Source of the DNA: Eremophila alpestris peregrina | Taxonomy: Eukaryota > Chordata > Aves > Passeriformes > Alaudidae | Length of the DNA stretch: 64,000 nucleotides | Direction: 5' to 3' | Assembly: GCA_009792885.1 (NCBI GenBank) | Contig: WMCF01000246.1 | Coordinates: 206,457 to 270,456 of the forward strand | The notes under the pieces: generated by a model | Database searches by the model: none | What the model saw: only the letters and a program-made list of their open reading frames with translations | What the model was told of the DNA's origin: nothing | In this document: in pieces, positions 33,424 to 46,286 of the stretch | Layout of the letters: every line of letters starts with the position of its first letter | Position numbering within the stretch: the first letter of the stretch is position 1 | Made by a program: the position numbers and the translations under genes

Positions 33424-34371
33424 AGTGTTGAGTATAAAGCACTTGCTGCTCTCAGCCTTGCTGGGGGTAGGAGGAACTGGTTTAGCTCTAAAACTGAGCC
33501 CAGACTCAGTCTCAGGTCCAGTGGTTTTCCTTTGCCCAGAACCCTCAGAAGCCACACAGCTCCTCACTGTCCTGCCCACAAACCTTCACACCAGGGAATG
33601 GACTATTCCAGAGGCCTGGGTGGGTCTCCTGCAAAATCCCAGTGCTCTCCCAAGGACACACAGCCAAGGTCTTCTGCTCTCCCAGGGATTGAGCCTGAGC
33701 ACAAGATTTTAAATCTGACTAGAATGCTTCAGATCTCAGACTTGGCAATGGGAAATCTCAGTGAAGACCAGCAATGGGCCTGGACCTGCTGGTGCAGCTC
33801 CACAGCTTTGCAGAGTGATGGACATCATGGAGAGAAGCCCCAAGGAAGGCAGGCTCAGCCTCCACCATGCTCAGCCATCCTCCATGGCCACCCAAAGCTC
33901 CCCTTCCCACACCTGCAGGTCCCACACACCACAGGAGTTGTGTCCTGAAGCATCTTTCAGTTTCTTTCTGCTGCAAGTCCAAGTCTCCACCATGGGACCC
34001 ATGACTTCTGACATTCAGACCAAGAGGTTCTAAAGTGTCTGCCATCATTTCACAGCTGCCATTCATGAGTCTCTTCTGTGATTTCAGATGACCTTGACAG
34101 AGCTGCTTCAGTGTTTATTTAATTTTTTACCTCTGCAGGAAGCTCCTTGCCAATCTGAGTGCGAGGCCCAGGAGTCATTAGGGAGAAATTTCTCCGTTGG
34201 GTTCAGGAGCAGCATTGTGAACATCTGGACTGGAAATGCCACACGCTCCTTTCTGCTAAGATCAAAAGTGTGAAGAGGCCAATAATTCCTTCACAGCAGA
34301 CTGTAATGACGTGCAAAGGCTTGGCTGAGGCTCAGAAATCTCCACGATTAGGACAAGTGCACGTTATTTAA

Positions 34372-34377
34372 AATAAA
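34372..34377 (+). terminator. ARHGAP25: Candidate poly(A) signal, ARHGAP25 distal
   Basis: AATAAA in ATTTAAAATAAACTGCACAT. A second canonical hexamer, 2.3 kb after the stop. A third lies at 35353. Confidence 0.3.
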
Positions 34378-34390
34378 CTGCACATTCCTC

Positions 34391-37300
34391 TGCTTCCACT
34401 CAGATAGGCAAAACAACCCTGTGGCTGCAAGGATCAGAGGGACTCCTTTGAAGATATTCCACCCATTAACATTTGCAGGGTTTATAGAGGTCATCTGTGA
34501 AAGAGAGACTTTCCAATAGAGGTCAGGTGGGCTGGAAATTCCTGAGAGCCTGGAGGGGAGAGAGACAGGGGCACCTTGTGAGTTGGTGCTGCCATTGGGT
34601 GCTGTAAGATAATGAGGATTTCTTTTTTTTTAAATGAGCTTTTTCCAGAGACAGACTGCCCATGCCAGACCTGTGAAACGGAAGCCTCTTCATCCCTGAG
34701 GGGGTGGGTGTCCTCTCTGCTGAGCCCAGAGCCTGTTCTGGTTTTTCTGCACTTGCACATCTTCTTCTGGAGACCCCACAATATGAGATGCCCGAAAACT
34801 GATTGGTGCCCAGCCTACATTTCCTCCCTCCCTCTATTTCTGCAGCCAGGCCATGAAACTTTTTGTGGTGGGAGCAGCAGAGAATTTCTCTTGTTCCTGG
34901 AGCAGGGGTTGCAAGGGACATTATAAACATTTTGTGGCCTTTCAGCTCAGCAGGTTTTGGGCATTGACTCTGGATCCCCTGGAGAGTTTGATGCTGCTCC
35001 TGTCATATAAAAGCACAACAAGCTGTCTACCACAGAGAAGAAAGATCCTTTACAGCCCTGTCCCGTAGGCTTGGAAACCTCCAAGAAGACATTTTTCACC
35101 CCTTAACCCTCCCACTGCACAGTGAGGACACAAGAGCTTTACCAAGGTGATAACCCTGAGATCAGACTCTCCCTTTAAATGTGACATGGCTTTCCAAATT
35201 AGAGCTGTTAAACCACAGATCCCAGTGCATCCAAAATGTTAAATCATGCAGTGTGGGATGAAAGTAAGATACCTTTTAGGTCATCCTTTCACTCCTCTTT
35301 CTGCTCTTTGTGCTGGAGCAGAGTCTGTTTTGCTCTTCTCAGGTATTTACTAAATAAACTAATATAGGGATTCACTCTGTTGTATCCAAGGGTTTGGTAG
35401 GCGTGAGAGGCAAAAAAATAAAATTGTCCTTCCCACATTATTGTGTTTGGATCTCAAGCCAGTCACGCTTATTGTGACTTATCCTCTCATATTTATCAAA
35501 GTTGTGTTTTTGGCATGATAGGAACTTTCCTTTTTTAGCCTGGCTACTGCACAGAGGAGCACGTTGCTGTGGGAGGCGAGGTGGACGTGTGGGAAGTGTC
35601 CAACCATGGCTGAGGAGGCCTTGTCCAGACCCCAGGAGCAGTGAGAACATGTTGTTCTCCCCAGCAGTTCCAGAGTGATGCAGTTCATCCATCCTTCCTT
35701 TACATGGGAGCTGAAAGATACCCCTAAACCAGGCTGCTTTTGGGAAGAAAACAACACCAGACTGGGTGTACAAACAACTGTTCACCAAGGTGGGGAGGAA
35801 AAAGTGTCACAAAGGCTGGCAGCAGTCCCACTGTCCCACTATCCCTGTGTTTTTCTGTCACCTTGCTGCAGCACCAGGATCTACAAAGCCACAGTGGCCT
35901 GCAGGAAAATAACCTGGAAAGATGAAGCATCCTGATAAGGCCCGGGAACAAGTAGGCAGGAGGAAGCAGCCAGGGTAGCATATTCTAAGAGTTGTCCAAA
36001 TAAGCTCTTCTTTGGAGAAAATCCTAATCTGTTCCAGCCCCAAACCCTGCAAGTTTAGGAAGAAGAGAAGAAGGGCAGGCCCTGAGTGCTGGTGTGGTGA
36101 ACGTGGCACAGAGGCTCCAGTCCTTGGAGAATCCATGCTGCCAAAATCTCCCTGCATGAGGATCCCCACCAAGGGCTCCCTTCCAGCAGGAATTCCCCCT
36201 TTCCTCTGCAGGAATTTCCTTAGCAGGTAATTCCCATGAACAGGAGTGCCCAGTGTTTAACTGGGGATCAGGTCTCTCAATAAATAACGTTTATAACTTC
36301 AGATCCAGAGGCAGGGATGTGGGTGTGGTTCTCCTGGCTGTGGGGCAGAGCAGAGGCCTCGGTGGTGCTGCCGCTGCAGGACTCCAGAGTGTGCTCAGCC
36401 TTTGGGAAACATCAGAGGATCCACCAAGGTGAACAGAGTGCCCAGCAGAGAAGGAAATGCCCCGTTCTCTCCTGAGCCCATCATGGGAGGGAGCTTCACA
36501 AAAAGCCCTTTTCACACCAAACCCTGTCCCTAAGGTCTCTCTGCACCCCCTGTGTGGCCGAGGGCACCGGCGCTCCCGGCGCCGTCAGCGGCCGCTGGTG
36601 TGGCTTGTGAAAATTTGCTTTATCATGCGTAAAAACATGATGTGATATTTCAGCCCTCTTCACACAATGTCCCGATAACAGGGACTGGGGACAGGGCAGC
36701 GTTCCTGTAATCTCAGCTGCATCCAGGGAGAGATTTCCCCCCTGCCAGGGGGACAGGGTCCAGGCTTCGACCTCTGGCTAACAAAATGAGGATAAGTCTT
36801 GGCCTGGCACCTGCATTCTGAGCATGTGAGAGGTAAATCTTTCCTTTCCCTGGCAGTGCAGCCGTGTTTCCTTCCTTGTCTCCCTGATAAAGGCTGGCTC
36901 AGGCTGCCATCCAGCCGGAGAGGCTCCCCTTGAGCTCCACGTGCTCTGGGTGAGATCCACACTCAACCCCTAAGGCCAATGAGGGTTTTGAGTCTTTTCA
37001 GCAACACCTTTACCCTGTGTGTCCCTTCCTGGAGCTCCAGGGATGGATTTTTGAGCGCTGTCAAGTGTTCACATGCATCCACATTTCTGATGCCACTGAA
37101 AGTCTGGTGCTCATTTGAAGTGCTGAGAGCCCTATGGAAATGCCTTTCCAAAAGGAGTCAGGAGGTCAGCCAAGCACCCCAAGGACAGTTGTTCCCAACA
37201 CAACAGCTACAGACAGCACTGAGGAGTGAAAGGTCAAAATATCCACGGGAAGCTGGAGTGTTGTCACACCCTGGGAAGGGATGTTTCTACTGGGGGACTG

Positions 37301-39079
37301 GGAACATGTAGCTGCCTTGCTATATCCCCCCTATCCAGGGTAAAGAAAGCTCTGTAAAGCGTGAAAAGGGAATAAATCACATTTACAGTTTGCAGGAGAC
37401 ATGGGACACATGTTTAGAGACTCATTATTTCCACAGAGCTGGATCTGTCCCCTTGCTGGCAGTGGAAGGGCTTTGGCGTGGGGTCAGGGATAGCACAGGG
37501 AGGTATGGAAAGGCAGCAGCAGATTAAACTGCTGTCAGCAACCCTGACCCACTGCTGCTCAACCAGACCTCGAGCCCCACTGGTGATGGCAAGCAGGATG
37601 GCTTTCAAAAATAAAATTGCAGGTGAGCCTTTGCTCTGTTTGTCAGCTGTTGAGAGACCAGAGGCAGGGAGAGCAGTGGGCACAAAGCTCCCTCATGTCC
37701 CACTGCAGCCTTGGAGCTTGGGCATGGTTTGCACCCAAGGTGGTGCCCAGCAGGGCTCAGGCTGCTCTTTGCTTCCCCTGCTTGACCTCCCCATCCTTGC
37801 TGAGCTTTAGGACCAGAGCAAGGAGCCCTTGGCCCAAGGTCCAGCTCCAGGTTCCTGCACTCTGCAGTGCCTGGGCCAGAGTCTGTACCTGAGTGCTCAG
37901 CTCAAACCAAACTGATTCCTTTGTTCCAGTGAAGTTCAAGCCATTGAGCTGGCAGATTTTTGCTTTTCCAAAAGGCACAGAGGTGATGGAGCCTATGAAA
38001 ATGAGACCAGAGCCAGACCAAGACTTGGGGGTCCTAAGTCCCAGCTTTCAGTAAAAAATATTTGTGATAATAACTTGTTCACCAGGCTTCACTCTTCCTT
38101 TTAGTAACTTTGGGCTGAGGGTCTGGGGCCAGAAGTGTTGACAATATTGGTGCCTGTGGTGAAGACAGTTGTTTAATCCCCTGGCAAGAATGATGCAGGA
38201 GCTGGGAGTGGGCAGAGAGGTGCAATTCTTCATTCCCAGAGGTTTTATTGTGTCCCAGTGACTCCCAGTCCCTCAGAGGCTGCTGTGTTCCCGTGGGCAT
38301 GACTGCAGAATGTTGCAAGGCCCAGCTGACCCAGCTCTGTCCAAAGGGTGACAGGGCTGGGTTAATGCAGCTCTGGGGAGCTCACTGAGCCCTTTGTCTA
38401 AATCGTCTGCCTGCCCTGGAGCTCATTAGTGCTGTGCCCTGAGCAGTGTCAGGGCTGGCGGGGGGCAGTCCTGCCAAGCGTGGCCTGCTCCGCTCCCCTG
38501 CCATTAACTCCCTGCTCATTATCTCCAATGCACTAATTAGGGCCCACAAAGGGAGCAACAAGACACACAATCAATATCATTGGGCCATATTTGCAGCTGG
38601 TGTAAATTGTCAATGGGCAGAGAACAAGAAAGGGAAAAGGAGGGAGCTCAGTGAGGAAAGCAACCGTGGATGAAAGCAGCTGCTTTCCTTGCCAGAATAA
38701 CTTCAAAACTGGTGCAAAGATCCAAGGAATACTTAGAATTGTAGGCTGTATTTGCATAATGTTGCTATTTTATGTCTGTCTCAGCAGTAACTGATGGCTG
38801 TAATTAAAATTTGAATCGTTTCAACTTTTTCAACCTCTCTATCAGCCCATGAGTCTCCAGTGAGTGTGGGCTCACACTCCTGTGGATCCCTGTTCTGACC
38901 CATGGGGATTCAGTACAGACCAGGTGAGGAGCACAGTGAGCAAAACCTCCTGAACCCAGTCCCAGGGATTGCAGAAATGGTACCAGGGCTCACTTTCCCT
39001 ACAGTTCATTTGCTCTGCTTCCAGTTCAGCTGGGTCAGGGGTCAGCCTGGATGCTTCTCTGGGTTAAGCTGGGCATCTA
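34391..39079. other. Intergenic, ARHGAP25 to composite repeat B
   Basis: No coding exon recognised. Holds a small CpG-dense patch at about 36555-36600 and a homeobox-site-rich block at about 38400-38660, described in the findings. Otherwise unique-looking non-coding sequence. Confidence 0.5.
38400..38665. promoter_or_regulatory. Candidate cis-regulatory element
   Basis: Clustered homeodomain-type cores: CTCATTAG (38422), CCATTAAC (38501), CTCATTAT (38515), the palindrome CTAATTAG (38533-38540). A CArG-like CCATATTTGC (38584) and an E-box CAGCTG follow. It is repeat-free, lies between ARHGAP25 and BMP10, and has no open frame of note. Function is inference from motif density only. Confidence 0.3.
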
Positions 39080-39084
39080 AAATC

Positions 39085-39492
39085 AGGGAATCATGGAATG
39101 GTTTGGGTTGGAAGGGACTCAAAGCTCATCCAGTCCCACCCTTGCCATGGTCAGGGACACCCTCCACTGGCCCAGGGTGCTCCAAGCCCCATCCAACCTG
39201 GCCTTGGACACTTCCAAGGATCCAGGGGCAGCCACAGTTTCTCTGGGAACCTGTGCCAGGCATCCCCACCCTCACAGGGAACAATTCTTCCCCTATTTCT
39301 GACCTAAATTTATTTAACCTAAACAAATTTTAACCCAAATTTTATAAATACTCTAAAATCTGGCAATGATGAAAGCAGGCAGAGCTCGATCAGCTTTGCA
39401 GTTTTGCATCTCCACTGTGCCTGACCAGCCAGTGGTGACAGCTCAGGAAATGGATTCCACCAAATCTCATAACAACTGATGGGAACTGCTCT
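39085..39492 (-). repeat. Composite repeat B (inverted partner of A)
   Basis: The reverse complement reads AGAGCAGTTCCCATCAGTTG, then GAGATTTGGTGGAATCCATT, CATTGCCAGATTTTAGAGTA, and a CR1 tail ending CAACCCAAACCATTCCATGA. Same order and junctions as the copy at 16005-16383, with scattered substitutions and about 12 extra bases near 39335 (GGGTTAAAATTT in element orientation). Confidence 0.82.
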
Positions 39493-42240
39493 AATCTCTG
39501 GCAGATAAGGAGTTGCTACAGCAAAGCCAACATAAACCTGAGCTCCCTGGCAGGCTGGGCTGTTGTTTAGCTGCTGTTGCTAGCCAGCTACTGTACCTGA
39601 TTGCAGAGACCACCCTGCATCTAAACCTTCTCACTTAACTCGACACATACATTTTCAACACCATGTGAAGCTCCCAGCCTGGACAGACTCAGTCACACAG
39701 AGCTGAAGGACATTGTTTTGGGAGCTCAAAAGCTGGAGCAAGCGTCCCTCAGCCTAAAGTCACTGCAGGCACAACTGGCAGCAGCTCCTGAAGAATAGTT
39801 ATGTTAATATTGAATGAATGCTGCAGATGCCCAGCTAAACTAAAATACAGTGTGTTGTCTTTGTTGGTCATCACAGAAAACAAAATATTTGGAGATATGG
39901 AACAAGCCAACACCCTCCTGTTCAGGAAGTATTGCTCTGTGCCACGGAAATCCATTCCTCTCATATAATTTCTTTTATTGCAGACTTGTTGTTTGCTTTT
40001 ATCCCTCTGTTTCCTGTCTTTACTTAAAAAATACAGCCAAAAGTCTTGCTAAGCCCTTGAAATACTGAGCAGGAGGTGGATCAGTTTGTGTTGGGACAGA
40101 ACCACACTGAACATGTCCTCAGGGCCAGAGACACCTGGGTGATTCCTGGGCCATGCCAGGGCTTAGCCCCAAACCTTTTCCTACCCAGGAAAATCATACC
40201 ATTACCCTACATGGGTCAGGACAGGGGAAAAACCACAGAATTTCTCCTTTTAATGTCAAAGCAGGAGTTTAAAGTAAGAGAAGGGTCATATTTGGTGGCT
40301 GTTTTCTGCCTTTTGTGACACAGCACCTCCCTGGCTGCCCTGCACCCCTGACATTGCCTGGGTTAGAAACACCCAGCTGTGGCCAAAGGCCTGGTCCCAG
40401 CACCAATACCCAACAATAATACACTTCACATCATAAACTTCTTCTTCCAAGGGGTGCTGATAAGAATTTCCATTTTTAGTAGAGGACAAATGAACCATTC
40501 AGCGTTTATTTGTTACTGCTGCACTTGAAGAGGGAGCAGAAGCAAATTTTTTAACTTTTCCTGTAAATAATGCATTAATGAAGACAGATGGGTCAGCAAC
40601 ATAAACAAAAACTCTATCTCAAGCTGGTTTTGTTCTGGTTTTGTTTCCCAATATAGTAAGCAAACCACCACCACCCCGGTTCCCATCCTATTAACAGTGT
40701 TTGCACTCCAAATGTTGAACTGGGTTATAAGGAAGTTTAAATTAGCACTGGACTGTAGTATTTCAAATGTTTGAAGCAGATGTTCAAGTGCCATGAAATC
40801 TTCCTGAGGTTTTTTTTGGGTGGAGGGTTGTTTAGGCTTACTTTTCTTTATTTTTCTTTTTTTTTTTTTCTCCCCTCCCTAAAATCCCAGTAGATTTTTC
40901 AGGACTTTGTCTCAGTGTCTGTCACAGAAAATCCTAAACTGCACCTCTCCCATCGTGCTGTGGGTAACTCAGGCACCAAACTGCCTGGGGCTGTCAAAAA
41001 TCACATGTTGCTTTGGTAATTCTGCACTGCTGCAGGTTTGCTTTGCTCTCTGAGCAGTCTCAGAAGGGCAGTGCAGTAATTTTGGGGAGGAGAAATTTGG
41101 AATAGGTTCTGGCTGCTGCTTCAGATGATTTTTCCTAAGTGAGCTCAGCTTTGGGGAGGTTCATCTCATGCCTTTAGCTCCAGAGGTGCTGCTCACCTAG
41201 CAGGGCACAGAGACCTTGGGAAGAGATGTGTCCATAATATTGAGGAACACATTATTTTTCCCCCAAAGACTGGCATTTGGGCACCCCCAAATGGGATGGA
41301 CATGAGCCAGCACAGGCACTGCCAGGGAGAGGGGTGCCCTGCTCTCCTGGCTGAACAGATCCCTGTGACCTCCAAAGAGCCCAGATCAAGGGCAGGGCCA
41401 GGAAAACCATGCTGAGCTGTCAGGTTTGGCACTGAAAAAGTTGGGAATCTGTATCCTCAGTCAGCTCCACAGGGCACTGCAGAGTGAGCCTGGACTCTGG
41501 GGTCACAGCCCAGAGAGGGATAACACAGCAAGGCTTTGGGGAGAAATCTATTTGAGGAATTGTAGCCCACGTGCAGAGAGCTCAGAGATATGAATCCTTT
41601 AGGGGAACCTCAACCTTCCAAGTGCTTGGTGAAATCTGGCCTGGGTGCTGAGTGTTGGCTCAGGAGACACAGCTGTCACCATTCTTGCACAGGCCCAGGA
41701 GTGAGGAGGATATCTTGAAGTTCATGCTCTTCTGGAGACTGTGTGTGTGGATTTAAGAGCAGCAATCCAAAGCTCTTCCCTCAGCTCCCTCGCTGACCTG
41801 CTCTCCAGGTTCTTCCTCTCTGGGATAATTTGTTTTGCTCCCACTCCTTTGACTGTTCTTGCCTGTTTAGCACTGCCTGGAATTTTATACAGCATCCAGC
41901 AAAAAAGGGGCTCCACAGCTGCTCACAATTTCTTATACATGCTCAGCTAGAAACAGATGAAAGCAAAAATCCTACTGATGTTGATTTCAGTGAGATAGGG
42001 TTGCTTTAGTTGCTTACAATAATTCAGAGATGAATGGATGGGTGGATGGGGGAAAGACAGATACTTCCACAATTAAACCATATTTTCCCAAACCTTTCTA
42101 AAATTAAGATTGAACTGAAGATTTAAGTCAAGCATCTGCTAATATGTTGAGATAAAATAGATCAGAAATGAAAGGAGAATCAATGCACACCAGTTTAATG
42201 TGACAAATAAAGTCTTTTAGAAACAGTGGTCACAGTACCA

Positions 42241-42271
42241 ATGTGGATGGATGGGTGGATGGATGGATGGA
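42241..42271. repeat. (ATGG)n microsatellite
   Basis: ATGGATGGATGGGTGGATGG and further ATGG units. A similar short run (ATGGATGGGTGGATGGG) lies about 200 bp upstream at 42034. Confidence 0.85.
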
Positions 42272-42845
42272 GTGTAGAAACAAAGAAAACAAAAACATGC
42301 AGTGGAACATTTTTTCAGGGACTCAGAACATTCTTTCAGGGACTCCTGAAACTCCCAGCTGGACAGCCCTGGCTCTTGTCACACCCTCACCCAGTTATTT
42401 GTGAGTGTTGTGTCTATTTGGACAGGGGCTTTAAAGCCAAGCACTTTTGAACTTGCAGAAACAACCTTGATTGGTTACTTGGGGAAGATCTTTAGGAAAT
42501 AACTGTCCCCCTGATTTTTTTGGTCTGATCTTTGTCATTGAACTGCATGAACATCCAAGAAATGCCTTTGCATGGTTATGGTTAAAGTAAGGGCAAAGGG
42601 AGGATTTTGCTCATAAAGCAGCTGTGCAGTCCTGACAGACACCCCTGATAAATGAAACACCATTCCCGGGAGTTCTAATCTCAGGTGCAGCTGAAGGATT
42701 CAAGAGATGCTCAGTTTTCTCCTGGAATAGCACAATAAGACACAGCTTTACTTCTTCCACCACAAACTCTGGCTGAACTCTTCCTCAACCAGCAGAATAG
42801 TCCTCATTTCTTTATAAAGAGAAGTTACTCACATCAACAGTCTGG

Positions 42846-42859
42846 CTGCCCCCTAGTTC
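42846..42859 (-). promoter_or_regulatory. CTCF-like motif
   Basis: The minus strand reads GAACTAGGGGGCAG, agreeing with 12 of 14 positions of the consensus CCASYAGRKGGCRS. Predicted from motif alone. Confidence 0.35.
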
Positions 42860-45027
42860 TGAAGGACTGCCATTGGTATTTATTGACAATTTTACTGATC
42901 TTGTAGAAGTTCACACATGCAGCTGATAAAATTACACATTGCCTGTGTTTGCTATGTACCAGAACACGTCACAGACTCTGCTCTGCTCCAGCAAATCTCT
43001 GACTGAGACAGAGACTGAATCTCTGACAGACACAGTACAGGCACTGTTCTTCTTTGCAATGCGGTCACTTGAGAATTTACAGTGAGACTTCTGATACTTA
43101 TGGGTGATTGCAGTGGGTTATTTATTGTATTTAAGGAACAGCTTTCCCTTCAGCCTGTTCAGAGACATTGGTGCTGTCAGGGAAGGACAGGGAGAAAGGC
43201 AGGGAGGGCAGATCTCTGCCTCAGGACTGCCTGCAGAAATGAGATGATAAAAGCAAATGTCGGATTATCTCCCCAATGCTGGATTATCACTCCTAACAAG
43301 GTGAATGGCTTGTCTTGGCAAATGGCTTCATAAGAATCGTGGATAGGTTTGAAAGGGTCTGTGTGGTCACACTTCAACCGTTGGCTGCTGCAGCTGATGT
43401 TAGCAGAGCAAATGTCACACCTCTCCCGAATTCCTCCAATGTGCCATGAGCCATGGGCTCTGATTGCAGAGTGCCTTGGGGGAAAGGTCTGTTAGGGGTG
43501 TCAGTCACTCACAGGGTGAGGAATAAAGCAATATCACAGCCCAGTGTGCAGGCCACTATCTGGAGACTGTATAACTCTACAATAAACTACACAGCTCAGC
43601 ACTTAGAGCTGCGATACCTCTGCAAGAGGAGCTGTAAATTGGATGAGACCATACTCCAGAACTCCACTGGAATCACTGCAGTGAAGGAGCAGCTCTGCAA
43701 ACAAGGGGGTAGCTGAGCCATGTGGAATTTACAAGTATCCAGGGGAAAAAAAAGAAGTCAGCAACCTAATTCACTGTGCTACACAACTAAACTGAGAGAT
43801 TCCATGTAAAGTAGGATCAGTACAAGGTTTTATCCAAGTGGGATTACACACAAGCACAAAAATAAAACATTCTGTATTCTACATTATATTACAAAGGCAG
43901 GCAGTCAATAAATAGGTCAATAAATTATGGGAAGTACAGAAGAGTATGTGTGAAAATGGGTGAAATTGGGTTTAGTTAGTGCGTGATAAAGTCTTTGGTG
44001 TTCATTCCCATGAAGTGTTAGAGTGATTCTTTCAAACACCCTTATCACTTCCAGGGAAGATAACTTTCCCTTAAAAGTGTAAAACAGATGCAGGGACAGT
44101 ACAGTAGGCTCTGGTACAGGCTAAAAGAGTCAACATCACTTACACTTTCCCAAGAATCTGACAAATTTGCAGCTTAGTATAAATAAAGTGACGGGTCTAT
44201 TGTTTCTCAGCTCTGACACCTCCTTATCACCACGATTTGTTGCAGAAGAGTGGTGGAAACATGGCATGTGACTCCATCTGTAGAGTCTGGGGGAGGAATA
44301 TCCCTGTGAATCAACAATTCAGCGCTTACAGAAAGGGAAGATGCTCGTGTCCCACTGGAATGAAGGGCTCTGCCGTTCTGCCTGGCACTGCTGGGCCATT
44401 CGAGGCAGATTGTGCAGCTGCATCTCATGGGATTTACTGACTGGGAATGGGGACTGGTTCTCCGCTGGTAGAAATTTCAAAGATAATTTTAGCTGGTACA
44501 ATTCCAATGGTTCAGGAAATTTATTGCACTTCCTTCTGCCACCTAAAGCTCTGGTCCTTGAGAGCCAACCCACGGCTGCTGTAGCAAAGCCAGAGCTGCC
44601 TCAGAGTGATTTTGTAATAAACCTGCAATGGGGGAATTTCTTGTGTTGGCCCATGCCTGGCACTGCTCCTGGGCCATTTGCTTTCCTAAGAAAGATGGGT
44701 AAGGGAATGATGCCCTTCTGCTCCAGATGCCAAATCACCCCTGCCAGTTACCTTTGACTGAAACAGGGAAAGAGTGAAGAAAGTATTAAGAAAAAAAGGA
44801 TAAAAACCAACTTGTTTGTACCTTAGTGATTCAGGAGCTTGAGAATTATCGGGATGTAAGATCTATAGAGATAAATTAAAAAAAAAAAAGAGCACGTAAA
44901 GACCTCTATAAAGATATTACAGAACACTCAACAATCTAGGTGTGATTGCCCATCACTGACGAAGCATTAACAGCTCTGGAAAGCCCTGGAGATGGCAATC
45001 AACATTGACAAAGTACAAAAATATGCC

Positions 45028-45033
45028 TTTATT
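45028..45033 (-). terminator. BMP10: Poly(A) signal of BMP10
   Basis: TTTATT on the plus strand, i.e. AATAAA in the BMP10 direction, about 310 bp after the stop. This implies a short 3'UTR at about 45010-45342. Confidence 0.6.
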
Positions 45034-45342
45034 TCCATGAATTTGAATGTGCCCTTTGGGCACCAAGAGCCCTCCCAAACAATCCAGTGATCAGCTCCAT
45101 GCCCTGACAGGAGGAGAAACTCGGTCGCGATTTGGACAGCAAAGAGCAGCGGGAAGGAAGCAATGGAAAAAAATATACAATCCCTACGTGATGTGCCCAT
45201 TCCCTGTGACAGGAAACATACAATTATCTGTACAGGCCTCATTAAATAACCTCATTAAATAGCAAATCCCAAATGTACAAATTTACAGACTGAATCATTA
45301 AATACTCCCCCTGTGCCCTCCCCGCGCGTGCATTCCCTCCTA

Positions 45343-46286
45343 CTATCTGCAGCCACACTCTGACACCACCATGCCCTCATACTTGAACTTGTAGGTGACC
45401 ACCCCTGCATCCAAGTAGAGGATGGAGATGGGGTCGAGTTTGGTGGGCACGCAGCAGGCCTTGGAGGCTTTCTGGGGGTTCTTCAGGTGAACCAAAGTCT
45501 TGACTATGGCGTGTTTGGTTGGTGTGACGTGCTCTGTCAAGGGGTAGGCGCACACCCCGTGGCACTCGTAAGCTTCGTACCCCGCTGGGGCGATGATCCA
45601 GGAGTCCCAGCCAATCTCCTTGAAGTCGATGTAGAGTGGAGTTTTCTTGCAGTAGTTGCCTTTGGCGTTCCTCCGGATCCGGGCGGTGGAGTCGTAAATG
45701 ATGTTGGAGCGCATCTGGAGCAGCGCCTCCTCCCCGGGCTGGTCGTGGAAATTGCCAACCTCCAGGTTCTCCAGGTCCAGGAGCTGCTCGTGGTCTATCA
45801 TCTCGTTCAGCTCTTCCTTCTCCTCCTTTTTGTCATTGCTTTGGTCGTCAGAGTACACAACCAACAGGGGCACGTGCTTGGCCTCGGAGTTGATGTCGAT
45901 ATCGAGTTTCCCTTCCCCATTCTGCTCCTCTCCTTCCCTGCTCTCGATGTGAACTTCCAGCCGGTGTGTGGTCAGCCCTGCCCTGCGCCAGCGCCGGATG
46001 GCCTCAGTCACCTCGAAGCTCTCCCACTCGCTGCTCGTGCCATAGATGTGCCTGGAGGCCAGGGCCACCATCTTCCTCTCTTCCCCGGCCTGCACGTGGA
46101 TGTTCTCTAACACTTCAAAAATGGTCACCTTCCTGTCAAGCCCTTCGTAGAGCCTCTGGTCCCGCTCCACCAGGGTATAGAGCCTCAGCTCTGCCATGGT
46201 GATTTCCTCATGGTGAGGGATGGAAACGTTGAACAGGAGCGGGTATTTCCGAGTTCCCGTAACACCAATAGGGTGGGAATCCAAGT
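45343..46286 (-). CDS. BMP10: BMP10 exon 2, propeptide and growth factor
   Basis: Residues 112-425. Acceptor TTTCCAG at 46287. Propeptide KYPLLFNVSIPHHEEITMAE is well conserved, followed by a variable acidic stretch rich in Glu/Asp/Lys, then RSNIIYDSTARIRR and the mature domain (NAKGNYCKKTPLYIDF; EIGWDSWIIAPAGYEAYECH). Long plus-strand open frames over this exon are antisense shadows. Confidence 0.97.

Larger units (their letters stand above)
32044..34390 (+). other. ARHGAP25: ARHGAP25 3' untranslated region (approximate)
   Basis: Sequence after the stop. All three plus-strand frames are unusually open around 32134-32727, and one stays open to 33130 (305 codons). I do not recognise the product and treat it as fortuitous. 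Candidate poly(A) signals are listed separately; the 3' end is not fixed by sequence alone. Confidence 0.45.
39493..45000. other. Intergenic region 3' of BMP10
   Basis: AT-richer unique DNA with no recognised exon. Includes T-rich low complexity near 40855-40873, ATGG/GGATG microsatellites at about 42034-42050 and 42241-42271, and a CTCF-like site at 42846. I see no further gene. Confidence 0.5.

Noticed and set aside
45487..46110. 207-codon plus-strand open frame
   Set aside because: It is antisense to BMP10 exon 2; the minus-strand frame encodes the conserved BMP10 propeptide and growth factor, so this is a shadow.
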